From Bacillus massiliigorillae (GTDB lineage Bacteria > Bacillota > Bacilli > Bacillales > DSM-1321): a stretch of 64,000 bases of DNA. Within the stretch, counting starts at the first letter, position 1. Each line of letters opens with the position of its first letter. The DNA is taken from assembly GCF_000380245.2 (NCBI RefSeq), contig NZ_HG428741.1, positions 3,008,787 through 3,072,786 on the forward strand. The letters run 5' to 3'. Below are positions 8,706-16,400 of this stretch, one piece after another. The position numbers and the translations under genes were made by a program. The notes beneath the pieces were generated by a model. The model had not been told where the DNA came from. It saw only the letters and a program-made list of their open reading frames with translations, and ran no database searches.

Positions 8706-8719
8706 AGTAAACGGTTACA
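8706..8719 (-). promoter_or_regulatory. CRE-like / MalR-like site upstream of the PTS gene
   Basis: On the minus strand the 14 bases read TGTAACCGTTTACT, one mismatch (the last base) from the CcpA consensus TGWAANCGNTNWCA. The same sequence also resembles the repeats nearer the gene, so it could belong to the local LacI-family regulator instead. Confidence 0.5.
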
Positions 8720-9198
8720 ATTTTAATGTGAACATTTTGTGTCTAAATGTTAATCAACTTTTATCCGTTATTATAAATAAATATTCGTATATTATTCCTT
8801 TAACACTCCATTTCAATATCACTATTCTTCGCAACTTGCTATAGATATTCCCTATCTTAATATATGTTTTCCTTTATAGATTTTCTTTATGCAGGTTAAT
8901 CTATATAAAGTGCTGCGACGAATTTAAGTTCCTATTTCCCCCTAAAATAAAAATGCTAAATGTTTACAATGTAAGCCAAATATGTTAACCTCCATTTATA
9001 TAAGTTAACACATTTAAAAACATTTTCTTATAGTCACTTTGGATAGTAGAGCAGATACTGCTGTTGAAACTCAAACAAAAGGCGAAATCTTTCTATCTTA
9101 ATAAAACTATTCAAATGGGATTCAAAGTAGAACGAAGCAAGCACAATCACTGTTATTTTCAGCCTTAATAAAGCTTACAAACAAAAGGAGAAGATAGT
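8720..9198. other. Intergenic region between divergent PTS and bioB genes
   Basis: No gene is visible in these 480 bases. The only clear structure is the BirA-like inverted repeat at 8983-9010. The AAAGGAG ribosome binding site of bioB closes the region. Confidence 0.6.
8983..9010. promoter_or_regulatory. Candidate BirA (biotin repressor) operator
   Basis: A perfect inverted repeat TGTTAAC-N14-GTTAACA lies 190 bases upstream of bioB. This is the form of Gram-positive BirA operators (TTGTTAACC-spacer-GGTTAACAA). A caution is that GTTAAC half-sites also occur in the LacI-type repeats 300 bases away. Confidence 0.55.
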
Positions 9199-10200
9199 AT
9201 GAACTGGTTACAGCTAGCACAGGAAGTAATTGACGGAAAAGTTATTACAAACGAAGACGCGCGAAGCATTTTAAATTGTGATGATGATGATTTACTACCT
9301 TTAATAAATGGCGCCTACCACATTCGCAAACATTATTACGGGAAAAAAGTGAAATTGAACATGATTATTAATGCAAAAAGTGGTTATTGCCCAGAGGACT
9401 GTGGTTATTGTTCACAATCTTCTAAATCTACTGCAGAAATTGAAAAGTATCCATTCCTTTCAAAGGAAGAAATATTAGAAGGTGCGAAGCGCGCTTTTGA
9501 AAATAAAGTAGGAACATATTGTATTGTTGCTAGCGGTAGGGGTCCAACTCGAAAAGATGTTGGCGTAGTGAGTGAAGCAGTTGAAGAAATTAAAGAAAAA
9601 TACGGTCTAAAAGTATGTGCTTGCTTAGGTTTGCTGAAAGAAGAGCAAGCAGCTCAGTTAAAAGAAGCAGGTGTTGATCGATATAACCATAATTTAAATA
9701 CATCCGAGAAGCATCATTCTTATATTACAACTTCTCACACATATGAAGATCGAGTTAATACGGTTGAAATCGTTAAAAAACACGGTATTTCACCATGTTC
9801 TGGTGCCATTATCGGTATGAAAGAAACGAAGGAAGATGTAATTGAAATCGCTCGTGCACTTCATCAATTAGATGCCGATTCAATTCCAGTTAACTTTTTA
9901 CATGCAATTGAAGGTACTAAATTAGAGGGAGTTCACGACTTAAATCCACGTTACTGCCTGAAAGTATTAGCTTTATTCCGTTATATAAATCCAACAAAAG
10001 AAATTCGTATTTCAGGTGGACGAGAAGTGAACCTAGGTAGCCTACAACCGCTTGGTTTATATATTGCAAACAGTATTTTCTTAGGTAACTATCTAACAAC
10101 AGAAGGTCAAGAAGAAAATCAAGATCACAAAATGTTAGAAGACCTCGGCTTCGAAATAGAGCTTATGCCGAAACAAGAAGAAGTATTTTCTTGTCATTAA
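9199..10200 (+). CDS. bioB: Biotin synthase
   Basis: Radical-SAM enzyme that inserts sulphur into dethiobiotin, the last step of biotin synthesis. It has 333 residues. The SAM-cluster cysteines are C64, C68 and C71 in CPEDCGYC. Other family motifs are YNHNLNTSE, SGAIIGMKET, and the cluster-ligand arginine in RISGGRE. It stands alone, away from any bioADF genes in this window, and has its own terminator. The BirA-like repeat upstream suggests repression when biotin is sufficient. Confidence 0.95.
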   Translation: MNWLQLAQEVIDGKVITNEDARSILNCDDDDLLPLINGAYHIRKHYYGKKVKLNMIINAKSGYCPEDCGYCSQSSKSTAEIEKYPFLSKEEILEGAKRAFENKVGTYCIVASGRGPTRKDVGVVSEAVEEIKEKYGLKVCACLGLLKEEQAAQLKEAGVDRYNHNLNTSEKHHSYITTSHTYEDRVNTVEIVKKHGISPCSGAIIGMKETKEDVIEIARALHQLDADSIPVNFLHAIEGTKLEGVHDLNPRYCLKVLALFRYINPTKEIRISGGREVNLGSLQPLGLYIANSIFLGNYLTTEGQEENQDHKMLEDLGFEIELMPKQEEVFSCH

Positions 10201-10213
10201 TGAATAGTTAACT

Positions 10214-10251
10214 CTTCCTCATTTTTAATGCACCCCATTTTAATGAGGAAG
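10214..10251 (+). terminator. bioB terminator
   Basis: CTTCCTCATT pairs with AATGAGGAAG just after the bioB stop codon. Confidence 0.6.
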
Positions 10252-10263
10252 ATTACTATACGC

Positions 10264-10292
10264 GGCTGTCCTAAAAGTACTTTTGGGACGCC
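10264..10292 (-). terminator. Hairpin after the glucosaminidase gene
   Basis: GGCTGTCCTAAAAG pairs with CTTTTGGGACGCC and lies just beyond the stop codon of the minus-strand glucosaminidase gene. Confidence 0.55.
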
Positions 10293-10299
10293 CGCCATT

Positions 10300-11190
10300 T
10301 TATGCTTGTTGTTGATATACTGCACTATCTATCAATTGTAACTCATATTGTTGAATGAGTTGAATCAATAATCGACTGTACATTTTATTACCTTGCTCAT
10401 CTTCAGCTGTACTATAACCTGCATTTTCTAATGCTTTGGCTTGCTCTATATACGTCTTAGAGGAAAACAAGCCATTTTTCGTATAACGTGGATTTTCACT
10501 TAAAAATAAACCATGATCTTTGACAGATTGTGAAATAGAATCATAAGCTCGAAAATTCGCTTGAATTTGCTTGTCATAAAACTCTGTTGTTTTTAAACTC
10601 GCCGTCTCTCCCTGCCACTTTCTATGATCCTTTATACCAAACAAATTATTATAATCTACCGCTAATTGAGAACGCCCCCAGTCTGATTCTAATATTGCCT
10701 GCGAAATCGTAATGGAAGGTAATACACCGTAATTCAAAAAATTATCAATAGCAGCATCTTTAATACTAGCAATGAAATTTTTGTTTAGATTCTCATTTAA
10801 TTTATGTGAATACACTACCTCATCATTTAAATATTCACTGTACTGCTTCACGCTTTTCATTTGTTCTGCATCAAAATCCAACTGATTTATTACTTCATCT
10901 ATCGTCCGTAAAGTAAATTGATTTCCTTGCTTTCCAATAAAAACATTTGCAGTTTCTTTAATCTTATCATCAGATATTGATTCAAAATCACCATCATTTC
11001 GCACAGCTGAAACAGCGGCAACATCTTTCCAGTTTACCTGTATCTTCCCTACGCTTACTTCATCTACAACTGATATAAATGTCTTCATTTGATCTTTCGT
11101 AATCGAAATACTGTGGCTACTCCACAAATTCCATACTAATATGACAAAGCAAGCAAGGAATAGTATCAAAGCAGCTTTTATTACTTTCAT
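10300..11190 (-). CDS. Cell-wall endo-beta-N-acetylglucosaminidase (GH73 type), membrane-anchored
   Basis: Cleaves the glycan strands of peptidoglycan outside the cell. It has 296 residues with one N-terminal hydrophobic segment (about 5-24) that acts as anchor or uncleaved signal, then a linker of about 120 residues without recognised motifs. The FlgJ/LytG-like catalytic domain occupies about residues 140-285: ITISQAILESDWGRSQLA contains the expected catalytic glutamate, followed by NNLFGIKDHRKWQGE, TEFYD, FRAYDS and AKALENAGYST. An AAGGGAGAG site precedes the ATG. It is a single gene, possibly used in wall turnover or spore processes. Confidence 0.88.
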   Translation of the reverse strand: MKVIKAALILFLACFVILVWNLWSSHSISITKDQMKTFISVVDEVSVGKIQVNWKDVAAVSAVRNDGDFESISDDKIKETANVFIGKQGNQFTLRTIDEVINQLDFDAEQMKSVKQYSEYLNDEVVYSHKLNENLNKNFIASIKDAAIDNFLNYGVLPSITISQAILESDWGRSQLAVDYNNLFGIKDHRKWQGETASLKTTEFYDKQIQANFRAYDSISQSVKDHGLFLSENPRYTKNGLFSSKTYIEQAKALENAGYSTAEDEQGNKMYSRLLIQLIQQYELQLIDSAVYQQQA

Positions 11191-11377
11191 AGAAAACTTC
11201 TCTCCCTTTATATTCTAGCAATCTATGATTTTATTCTATAAATAATGTGTCACAACAATGTTACAACAAAAATAACGCACTCATTATGCCTATCATTACA
11301 TAAATCACCACAAACATAAAAGGTAAGTTCTGTTCTTTATGTATTTTTATACGTAACTTTAGTTTGGCAAACCGTAT

Positions 11378-11421
11378 AAGGGTATACAAAAGATTAATAT
11401 CAATCCTTTGTATACCCTTTT
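11378..11421. terminator. Hairpin after the chemoreceptor-like gene
   Basis: AAGGGTATACAAAAGATT pairs with AATCCTTTGTATACCCTTT. It lies 25 bases beyond the stop of the minus-strand chemoreceptor-like gene. The T-run is better on the plus strand than on the minus strand. Confidence 0.5.
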
Positions 11422-11446
11422 CTATCCGTCGCAAACTGTATATACC

Positions 11447-12265
11447 TTACGCCTTCTTCAGAAATTGTTTCATTTCATTACTTAGTGAATTTAATTTATC
11501 AATAATGGTACTAAAATCTTGTACCAACGTTGCCTGCTCGTTAGATGCACCTTTAATTTGCGACATACTTTCCTTTAGTGTTTTTAAATTCCCAGTAATG
11601 CTTTGTAATGAAGATTCAATTTGTTCTGTTGCTTTTGAAGTTTCCATAGATAACTTCCTTACTTCTTGAGCAACTATATTAAATCCCGCACCGTGTTGTC
11701 CTGCTCTAGCCGCTTCAATAGATGCATTTAAACCTAATAAATTCGTTTGTGTTGAAATTGATTTAATTAACCCTGTGATTCCATTTGTTCGCTCCGAATC
11801 TTCCAATGCATGTTGTGACTGCATGTTGATTTCCTCACTAGTTGCTGCTAGCTCCTCTGAATGGGAGGCAATCACATGAACCTTATCTTGAAGATCATTT
11901 ATTATCACATTTATTGATTCCATATATCCATCTAACTTCTCTTGATCCTCAAGTGGAAAACCAAACGCCAAAGCTCCAACTACTTCACCATCTTCTCGAA
12001 TAGGAAATGCAACGGCATTCATCGAAAGCCCATAAACATCAGATGGAATATATATAATTGAGTTCTCTCCTCTTAGTGCTGTTTGAATATTTTGATCACC
12101 CGGATTTACCTTTTCGCCCGGTTTTGATCCAGCATCTAATTTCCTACCAGGTAAATACGTTAATTGGATTTGCGTTTCTTTTTCAATAACTGCAACAATT
12201 GGTTCATGTTTAAAGGCTGCATGTATGTAAGGCGTTGCTAAACTTAATGCTTCTAACATTTTCAT
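11447..12265 (-). CDS. Soluble methyl-accepting chemotaxis-like protein
   Basis: A 272-residue cytoplasmic receptor-like protein with no membrane segment. Residues about 1-110 form a PAS/Cache-like sensor (IVAVIEKETQIQLTYLPG, then AFPIREDGEVVGALAFGFP). Residues about 130-270 form a short signalling hairpin whose tip (TNLLGLNASIEAARAGQHG, then VAQEVRKLS) contacts CheA/CheW in this family. The methylation helices and HAMP domain of full receptors are missing, so the output may be constitutive or differ from chemotaxis. The start at 12265 is chosen for its GAGGGA site. It is a single gene. Confidence 0.82.
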   Translation of the reverse strand: MKMLEALSLATPYIHAAFKHEPIVAVIEKETQIQLTYLPGRKLDAGSKPGEKVNPGDQNIQTALRGENSIIYIPSDVYGLSMNAVAFPIREDGEVVGALAFGFPLEDQEKLDGYMESINVIINDLQDKVHVIASHSEELAATSEEINMQSQHALEDSERTNGITGLIKSISTQTNLLGLNASIEAARAGQHGAGFNIVAQEVRKLSMETSKATEQIESSLQSITGNLKTLKESMSQIKGASNEQATLVQDFSTIIDKLNSLSNEMKQFLKKA

Positions 12266-12590
12266 ATATCGTTCCCTCATTTTCTATAGCATATAAAAGA
12301 TCATTTGCTATACATATCGGAAATTTTTTGAATTTTTTAATAATTCAAGAAGAAAATGTGTCATCTATTGACAAAAAAAGACAAAGTGCTTTATTTTTAT
12401 TAAAGTCAAGAGATGGGCTAAAACTATTTCCAATAGAGTATTCTTATATCATGCCACACATTATGTGTGTAAAAATTAAGAGAATAATACAATGAACCTC
12501 TAAAAAAGTAAGGAAACAGAGAACAAAAAAGTACACCACTATACAAGTGATGTACTTTTTAATATTATAGAGTTACCTTACCTTCGTTAC
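12266..12590. other. Intergenic region between ahpF and the chemoreceptor-like gene
   Basis: No gene is supported. A short plus-strand frame here lacks a ribosome binding site. The ahpF terminator lies at its right end. Confidence 0.55.
12526..12560 (-). terminator. ahpF terminator
   Basis: AAAAAGTACACCACT pairs with AGTGATGTACTTTTT; on the minus strand six T follow. It lies 30 bases beyond the ahpF stop. Confidence 0.7.
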
Positions 12591-14246
12591 TTATACTAAC
12601 AATGCAGCGATCTCGTCAATTTTCTTAGCACCGAACACTACTTGCTCGTCGTTAATAATCATTGCTGGTACGCTCATTACTTTATATTGCTTTTTAATAT
12701 CTTGGAATTGGCTAATATCAACCATTTCTGCCTCAATATTAGGGTTTTCAATCGCGATTCGTTGTGCACCAACAACTACATCTGGGCAATAGTGACAGGC
12801 AAGAGAAACCATAACTTTGATATTTGCTTTCTTATTAATTGTTTTAATTGTATCCATAATACTCGCATCTAATGCTTGACCAGGGCCTGCAAGGTTATAG
12901 ATTGCTAGAATGAATGAGTTAAGCTCATGTCCACCAGGTACACCGTGATATTTCACTCCACTATATTCACCATTCGCATTTAATAAAGATACAACTGGAT
13001 ATTTATCCGCATGGATCTTCGCTTCCATTTCTGGATTTTCACCTTTGTTGTATAGTTCAAGGTGTAATTTATCACCTAATTCAGCAACATCAAGTAAGAA
13101 ATCACGTAATTCTACTGATTTAGGTAGATTTTCATCAACGATTGATACTAACGTAACATCGCTTTCCATTTTACCGAAGATGCCTTTTAATTGCCCTCTT
13201 AAAGCGTCAGTTAATAAAGAGCTTTTGCCACCAGCTGTAGAAGCTGCTGCCTTTTCCTCTTTCTTAGCAGGCTTTTCTTCTTCTGGCTCATCAACAATAC
13301 CAAGGCGTTCTTTTTCTTCAGCTACATATTTTTGAGCATCTGTTCCTGCAATTGCGCCATCTGCAACAGCTGTAACAATTTGACGTAATGATTTTGGACG
13401 TAAATCACCAGCAGCATAAACCCCATCGATATTTGTTTTCATATTATCATCTGTTAAGATGTAACCGAAGCGATCCATTTCTACATGTCCTTTGAAGACA
13501 CCTGTTTGCGGTTGATAACCTACGAATACAAATACACCAAATGTGCCATCTTCTTCTTTAGCTGTATATTCCCATTCTTCTTTTGTCACATTATTAATGA
13601 AACGCGCACGTTGAATCATGCCGTCGCCGTATACGCCAAGCATTTCAGTGTTGAATTTCACTTCAATCTTCTCATTAGCAAATACTTTATCAGCGATCGT
13701 TGGTGGGCATGTGAATTCAGGCTCACGAGCGATAATTGTTACTTTTGTAGCAAAACGAGTTAAGAAAATAGCTTCTTCTGCTGCAGCAAAACCTGCACCA
13801 ATAACAAATACTTCTAAGCCCTCGAAGAATTCTCCATCACATGTTGAACAGTAAGCTACTCCACGGCCTGTAAATTCTGCTTCACCTGGGAATCCAAGTT
13901 TTCTTGGAGATGCACCAGTAGCAATAATTACTGCACGTGTTTTGAACTCACCATTAATCGTTTTAACAATTTTTACTTCACCAGAAAAATCAACGCCAGT
14001 TACGTCAGTTTTAACGAACTCTACACCAAAATCTTCGTTTTGAAGCTTCATTTCTTGAATAAGTTCCGGACCAGATGTTTTTCGGATACCTGGATAGTTT
14101 ACAATTTCAGAAGTAGTTGCAGCTTGTCCACCTGCATTACCTTTTTCAATAATGATTGTTTTTAATTTAGCACGGCCTGCATATACACCTGCTGAAAGAC
14201 CTGCAGGGCCACCGCCGATAATAATTAAGTCATAAATGTTTGTCAT
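12591..14246 (-). CDS. ahpF: Alkyl hydroperoxide reductase flavoprotein AhpF with permuted domain order
   Basis: NAD(P)H-dependent flavoprotein that should reduce the peroxiredoxin AhpC encoded just upstream. It has 551 residues. Residues 1-310 are thioredoxin-reductase-like: FAD site GGGPAGLSAG (11-20), redox pair C133/C136 in YCSTCDG, second nucleotide motif GAGFAAAEEA (150-159), and YAAGDLR near 277-283. A charged Ala/Glu/Lys linker spans about 318-340. Residues about 341-551 are the tandem thioredoxin fold that is normally at the N-terminus of AhpF, with C484/C487 in ACHYCPD and the cis-proline SVPAM. In standard AhpF this pair of folds comes first, so the order here is swapped while every catalytic element is kept. 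An AAGGAG site precedes the ATG. Confidence 0.93.
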   Translation of the reverse strand: MTNIYDLIIIGGGPAGLSAGVYAGRAKLKTIIIEKGNAGGQAATTSEIVNYPGIRKTSGPELIQEMKLQNEDFGVEFVKTDVTGVDFSGEVKIVKTINGEFKTRAVIIATGASPRKLGFPGEAEFTGRGVAYCSTCDGEFFEGLEVFVIGAGFAAAEEAIFLTRFATKVTIIAREPEFTCPPTIADKVFANEKIEVKFNTEMLGVYGDGMIQRARFINNVTKEEWEYTAKEEDGTFGVFVFVGYQPQTGVFKGHVEMDRFGYILTDDNMKTNIDGVYAAGDLRPKSLRQIVTAVADGAIAGTDAQKYVAEEKERLGIVDEPEEEKPAKKEEKAAASTAGGKSSLLTDALRGQLKGIFGKMESDVTLVSIVDENLPKSVELRDFLLDVAELGDKLHLELYNKGENPEMEAKIHADKYPVVSLLNANGEYSGVKYHGVPGGHELNSFILAIYNLAGPGQALDASIMDTIKTINKKANIKVMVSLACHYCPDVVVGAQRIAIENPNIEAEMVDISQFQDIKKQYKVMSVPAMIINDEQVVFGAKKIDEIAALLV

Positions 14247-14341
14247 ATTAGGTCTCCTTGTTGTATAATATATTTTATCGAAAATTTATTAGAATGTACG
14301 TGAGGCACTTATTGTAGTAAGTGTCTCTTTTTTTCTATTTA

Positions 14342-14376
14342 GAGCCTATGAATGTATTGAGACATTTCATAGGCTT
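14342..14376. terminator. Hairpin in the ahpC-ahpF gap
   Basis: AGCCTATGAATGT pairs with ACATTTCATAGGCT, followed by TTTTTAT on the plus strand. It is one of several hairpins between ahpC and ahpF. Confidence 0.4.
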
Positions 14377-14384
14377 TTTATATT

Positions 14385-14465
14385 GTTCTAGCTCGCGCTA
14401 AAATTCCCACGCTATACGGAAGATCATCCAAAGGTGTCTGGTGGGAATTAAGCGCCAGTTAGAAC
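14385..14465. repeat. 81-bp element with long imperfect inverted arms between ahpC and ahpF
   Basis: The left arm GTTCTAGCTCGCGCTAAAA plus TTCCCAC pairs with a right arm ending in AGCGCCAGTTAGAAC, enclosing about 30 bases of loop. It is more GC-rich than its surroundings and looks like an inserted small repetitive element, not a simple terminator. No other copy is in the window. Confidence 0.5.
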
Positions 14466-14485
14466 CTGATTTTTAATATATAATC

Positions 14486-14513
14486 TGCAGGAGATGTAAA
14501 TCCATCTCCTGCA
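14486..14513 (-). promoter_or_regulatory. Hairpin just after ahpC (attenuator or mRNA stabiliser)
   Basis: TGCAGGAGATG pairs perfectly with CATCTCCTGCA, 24 bases after the ahpC stop. On the minus strand no T-run follows, so it is more likely a partial terminator or 3' stabiliser that keeps AhpC above AhpF. Confidence 0.5.
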
Positions 14514-14536
14514 AATAAAGTTAAAATATACTTAAA

Positions 14537-15100
14537 TTAGATTTTACCTACTAAGTCTAAGCTTGGCTCAAGAGTTTCTTCACCTGGAGTCCATTTAGCT
14601 GGGCAAACTTTATCTCCGTGTTCTGCAACGAATTGAGCAGCTTGCACTTTACGTACTAACTCTTCAGCGTTACGTCCGATACCAAGATCGTTGATTTCGT
14701 ATGCTTTGATTTGACCTTCTGGGTTAACAATGAAAGTTCCACGTAGTGCTACGCCATCTTCTTCAACTAAAACACCAAATTGTTTTGAAAGAGTTTGAGC
14801 TGGGTCAGCAAGCATTGGGTATTCGATTTTACCGATTGTATCAGTAGCATCAGCCCAACCTTTGTGTACGAAATGAGTATCAGTAGAAACTGAGTATACT
14901 TCACAGTTCATATCTTTGAATGTTTCGTAGTTATCTTGGATATCCGCTAATTCTGTTGGGCAAACGAATGAGAAGTCAGCTGGGTAGAAGAAGAATACAG
15001 CCCATTTACCTTTTACATCTTCTAATGAAATTTCTTTAAATTCACCTGCGTGGTATGCTTGTACTTTGAAATCTTCAACTTGTTTATTAATTAATGACAT
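14537..15100 (-). CDS. ahpC: Alkyl hydroperoxide reductase peroxiredoxin subunit
   Basis: Two-Cys peroxiredoxin that reduces hydrogen peroxide, organic hydroperoxides and peroxynitrite in the cytoplasm. The 187-residue length is exactly usual. The peroxidatic C47 is in DFSFVCPTE, and the resolving C166 is in DKVCPAKW. The C-terminal extension (GEETLEPSLDLVGKI) is the type that makes the enzyme sensitive to over-oxidation. It is the first gene of the ahpCF pair and is separated from ahpF by about 290 bases with hairpins. A GGAGGAAA site precedes the ATG. Two PerR-like boxes upstream indicate peroxide induction. Confidence 0.96.
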   Translation of the reverse strand: MSLINKQVEDFKVQAYHAGEFKEISLEDVKGKWAVFFFYPADFSFVCPTELADIQDNYETFKDMNCEVYSVSTDTHFVHKGWADATDTIGKIEYPMLADPAQTLSKQFGVLVEEDGVALRGTFIVNPEGQIKAYEINDLGIGRNAEELVRKVQAAQFVAEHGDKVCPAKWTPGEETLEPSLDLVGKI

Positions 15101-15142
15101 AATATATTTCCTCCTAGAAGTTAATTTGTATTTATCCTTTCT

Positions 15143-15157
15143 TTATAATAATTATTA
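15143..15157. promoter_or_regulatory. PerR-like box 1
   Basis: TTATAATAATTATTA matches the B. subtilis PerR box TTATAATNATTATAA at all but one position. It lies 43 bases upstream of ahpC. Fur boxes are similar, but the target gene favours PerR. Confidence 0.7.
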
Positions 15158-15181
15158 TTAAGTAATTAGTCAACAGCTAGA

Positions 15182-15196
15182 TTATAATAATTATCA
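15182..15196. promoter_or_regulatory. PerR-like box 2
   Basis: TTATAATAATTATCA, again one mismatch from the PerR box, 39 bases from the first box. Paired boxes suggest tight repression. Confidence 0.65.
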
Positions 15197-15486
15197 TTTT
15201 CACAAATACGACACATTATTGGATTTTTTAACCATACAACCTTCATAAAGACTTAAAATGTTATACACATCACTTTATAAGCAAAAGAAATGTTAAATCT
15301 TTTACTTATATTAACCCTTTAAATCTCCATAAATCGCTCTCCTTTTCTCATTTATATTCTCATATAAGCAAAACAAATGAGAATAATCTATTCCTAACCA
15401 AATCACCCTCATTAATATTTCCAAACACTTTATCTTTATCCAGCTTTGATTAAAGATAAACCATTATTTACACCACGCATTAAAGA

Positions 15487-15523
15487 AAGAGGCATACTAT
15501 ATCCAAACATATAGAACGCCTCT
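15487..15523 (-). terminator. Hairpin after the GntR-family gene
   Basis: GAGGC...GCCTC with an inner CTATAT/ATATAG stem, just beyond the stop codon of the GntR-family gene. Confidence 0.5.
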
Positions 15524-15534
15524 TCTCATAAAAT

Positions 15535-16245
15535 TTATATTAATTCTTTACTTTTTAAAAACGCAACTTCTTCCTTCGTTACATTTAAATGCTCTTGCAT
15601 AATCGATTGTGCTAATTGTTTATCTTTCTTTTCAATAGCTTCTATTAGATGATTATGTTGTTCTAAAACAACTGTATGAATATCCATTAAGTCTTTTGTA
15701 AATTTCGAAACAGCAAATGAAAAATGATCCGTCATTTCAAAGAATGATTGAATCAATATAAAAAAAATAGGATTATGAGTAGATTCAGCAATAGCCATAT
15801 GAAAATTCATATCCTCTTCCAAAAATTCATTTAACGAATTCTTATTTTTTTCCATTCTATTATATACTTGTTTTAATTTCTCAATATCTGTAGAAGTTGC
15901 TCTTTCAATAGCTTTTGTAACTATCAATCTCTCTAACTCTTCTCGAACTTCCAAAATATCCTCTACTGAATAATCATATTTTTGCATTACTTTAAGCAGC
16001 GACTCACCTACAATGGAGTCTTCTAACTCCGTTACATAAGCTCCTTTACCAGGTTTTACAGTTACTAAACCTTTTTCTCTAAGACTTGTTATTGCTTGCC
16101 TAATTACATTTCTACTTACTTCATATGTATTTGTAAGCTCTCGCTCAGAGGGTAATTTATCCCCTTTTTTATAAACACCTTCATAAATTTTATTTTCAAT
16201 TTCTACCGCAATATCTATATATAATAAATCATGTCCCAATTTCAT
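15535..16245 (-). CDS. GntR/FadR-family regulator of the GABA cluster
   Basis: A 236-residue repressor. The winged helix is at about residues 10-70 (GDKLPSERELTNTYEVSRNV, then AITSLREKGLV, then KPGKGAYV). The all-helical FadR/FCD ligand domain covers about 90-225, with the metal/ligand motif residues spread over REELE, DMNFHMAIAESTHNP and HNHLIEAIEKKD. I start at the ATG at 16245, because the upstream ATG at 16257 is part of the GGAGG site. It lies downstream of gabT-gabD-permease on the same strand. A FadR-type dyad (TGGT-N3-ACCA) at the gabT promoter is its likely target. Confidence 0.88.
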   Translation of the reverse strand: MKLGHDLLYIDIAVEIENKIYEGVYKKGDKLPSERELTNTYEVSRNVIRQAITSLREKGLVTVKPGKGAYVTELEDSIVGESLLKVMQKYDYSVEDILEVREELERLIVTKAIERATSTDIEKLKQVYNRMEKNKNSLNEFLEEDMNFHMAIAESTHNPIFFILIQSFFEMTDHFSFAVSKFTKDLMDIHTVVLEQHNHLIEAIEKKDKQLAQSIMQEHLNVTKEEVAFLKSKELI

Positions 16246-16350
16246 TCCGACCTCCATTCGATAAACGATATGCTGTTATTTCTTATAATTCAGTATACAT
16301 CACATATAGAAGAGAAAATATAATTGGAATACTTCTATCATGTTAGATAT

Positions 16351-16387
16351 AAAAAAGAAGGCAAGTGTTAGCATGCCTTCTTTTTTA
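16351..16387 (-). terminator. Terminator after the permease gene
   Basis: GAAGGCA (16357-16363) pairs with TGCCTTC (16374-16380), with A and T tracts on both flanks, so it works in either direction. It separates the permease from the GntR-family gene. Confidence 0.7.
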
Positions 16388-16400
16388 TTTTCAGTTCATA

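Larger units (their letters stand above)
15101..15534. other. Intergenic region upstream of ahpC
   Basis: This 430-base gap carries the two PerR-like boxes near ahpC and a hairpin near the GntR-type gene. No gene is visible. Confidence 0.6.

Noticed and set aside
12235..12495. An 86-codon plus-strand frame beside the chemoreceptor-like gene.
   Set aside because: It overlaps the receptor's start, lacks a ribosome binding site and has no family resemblance.
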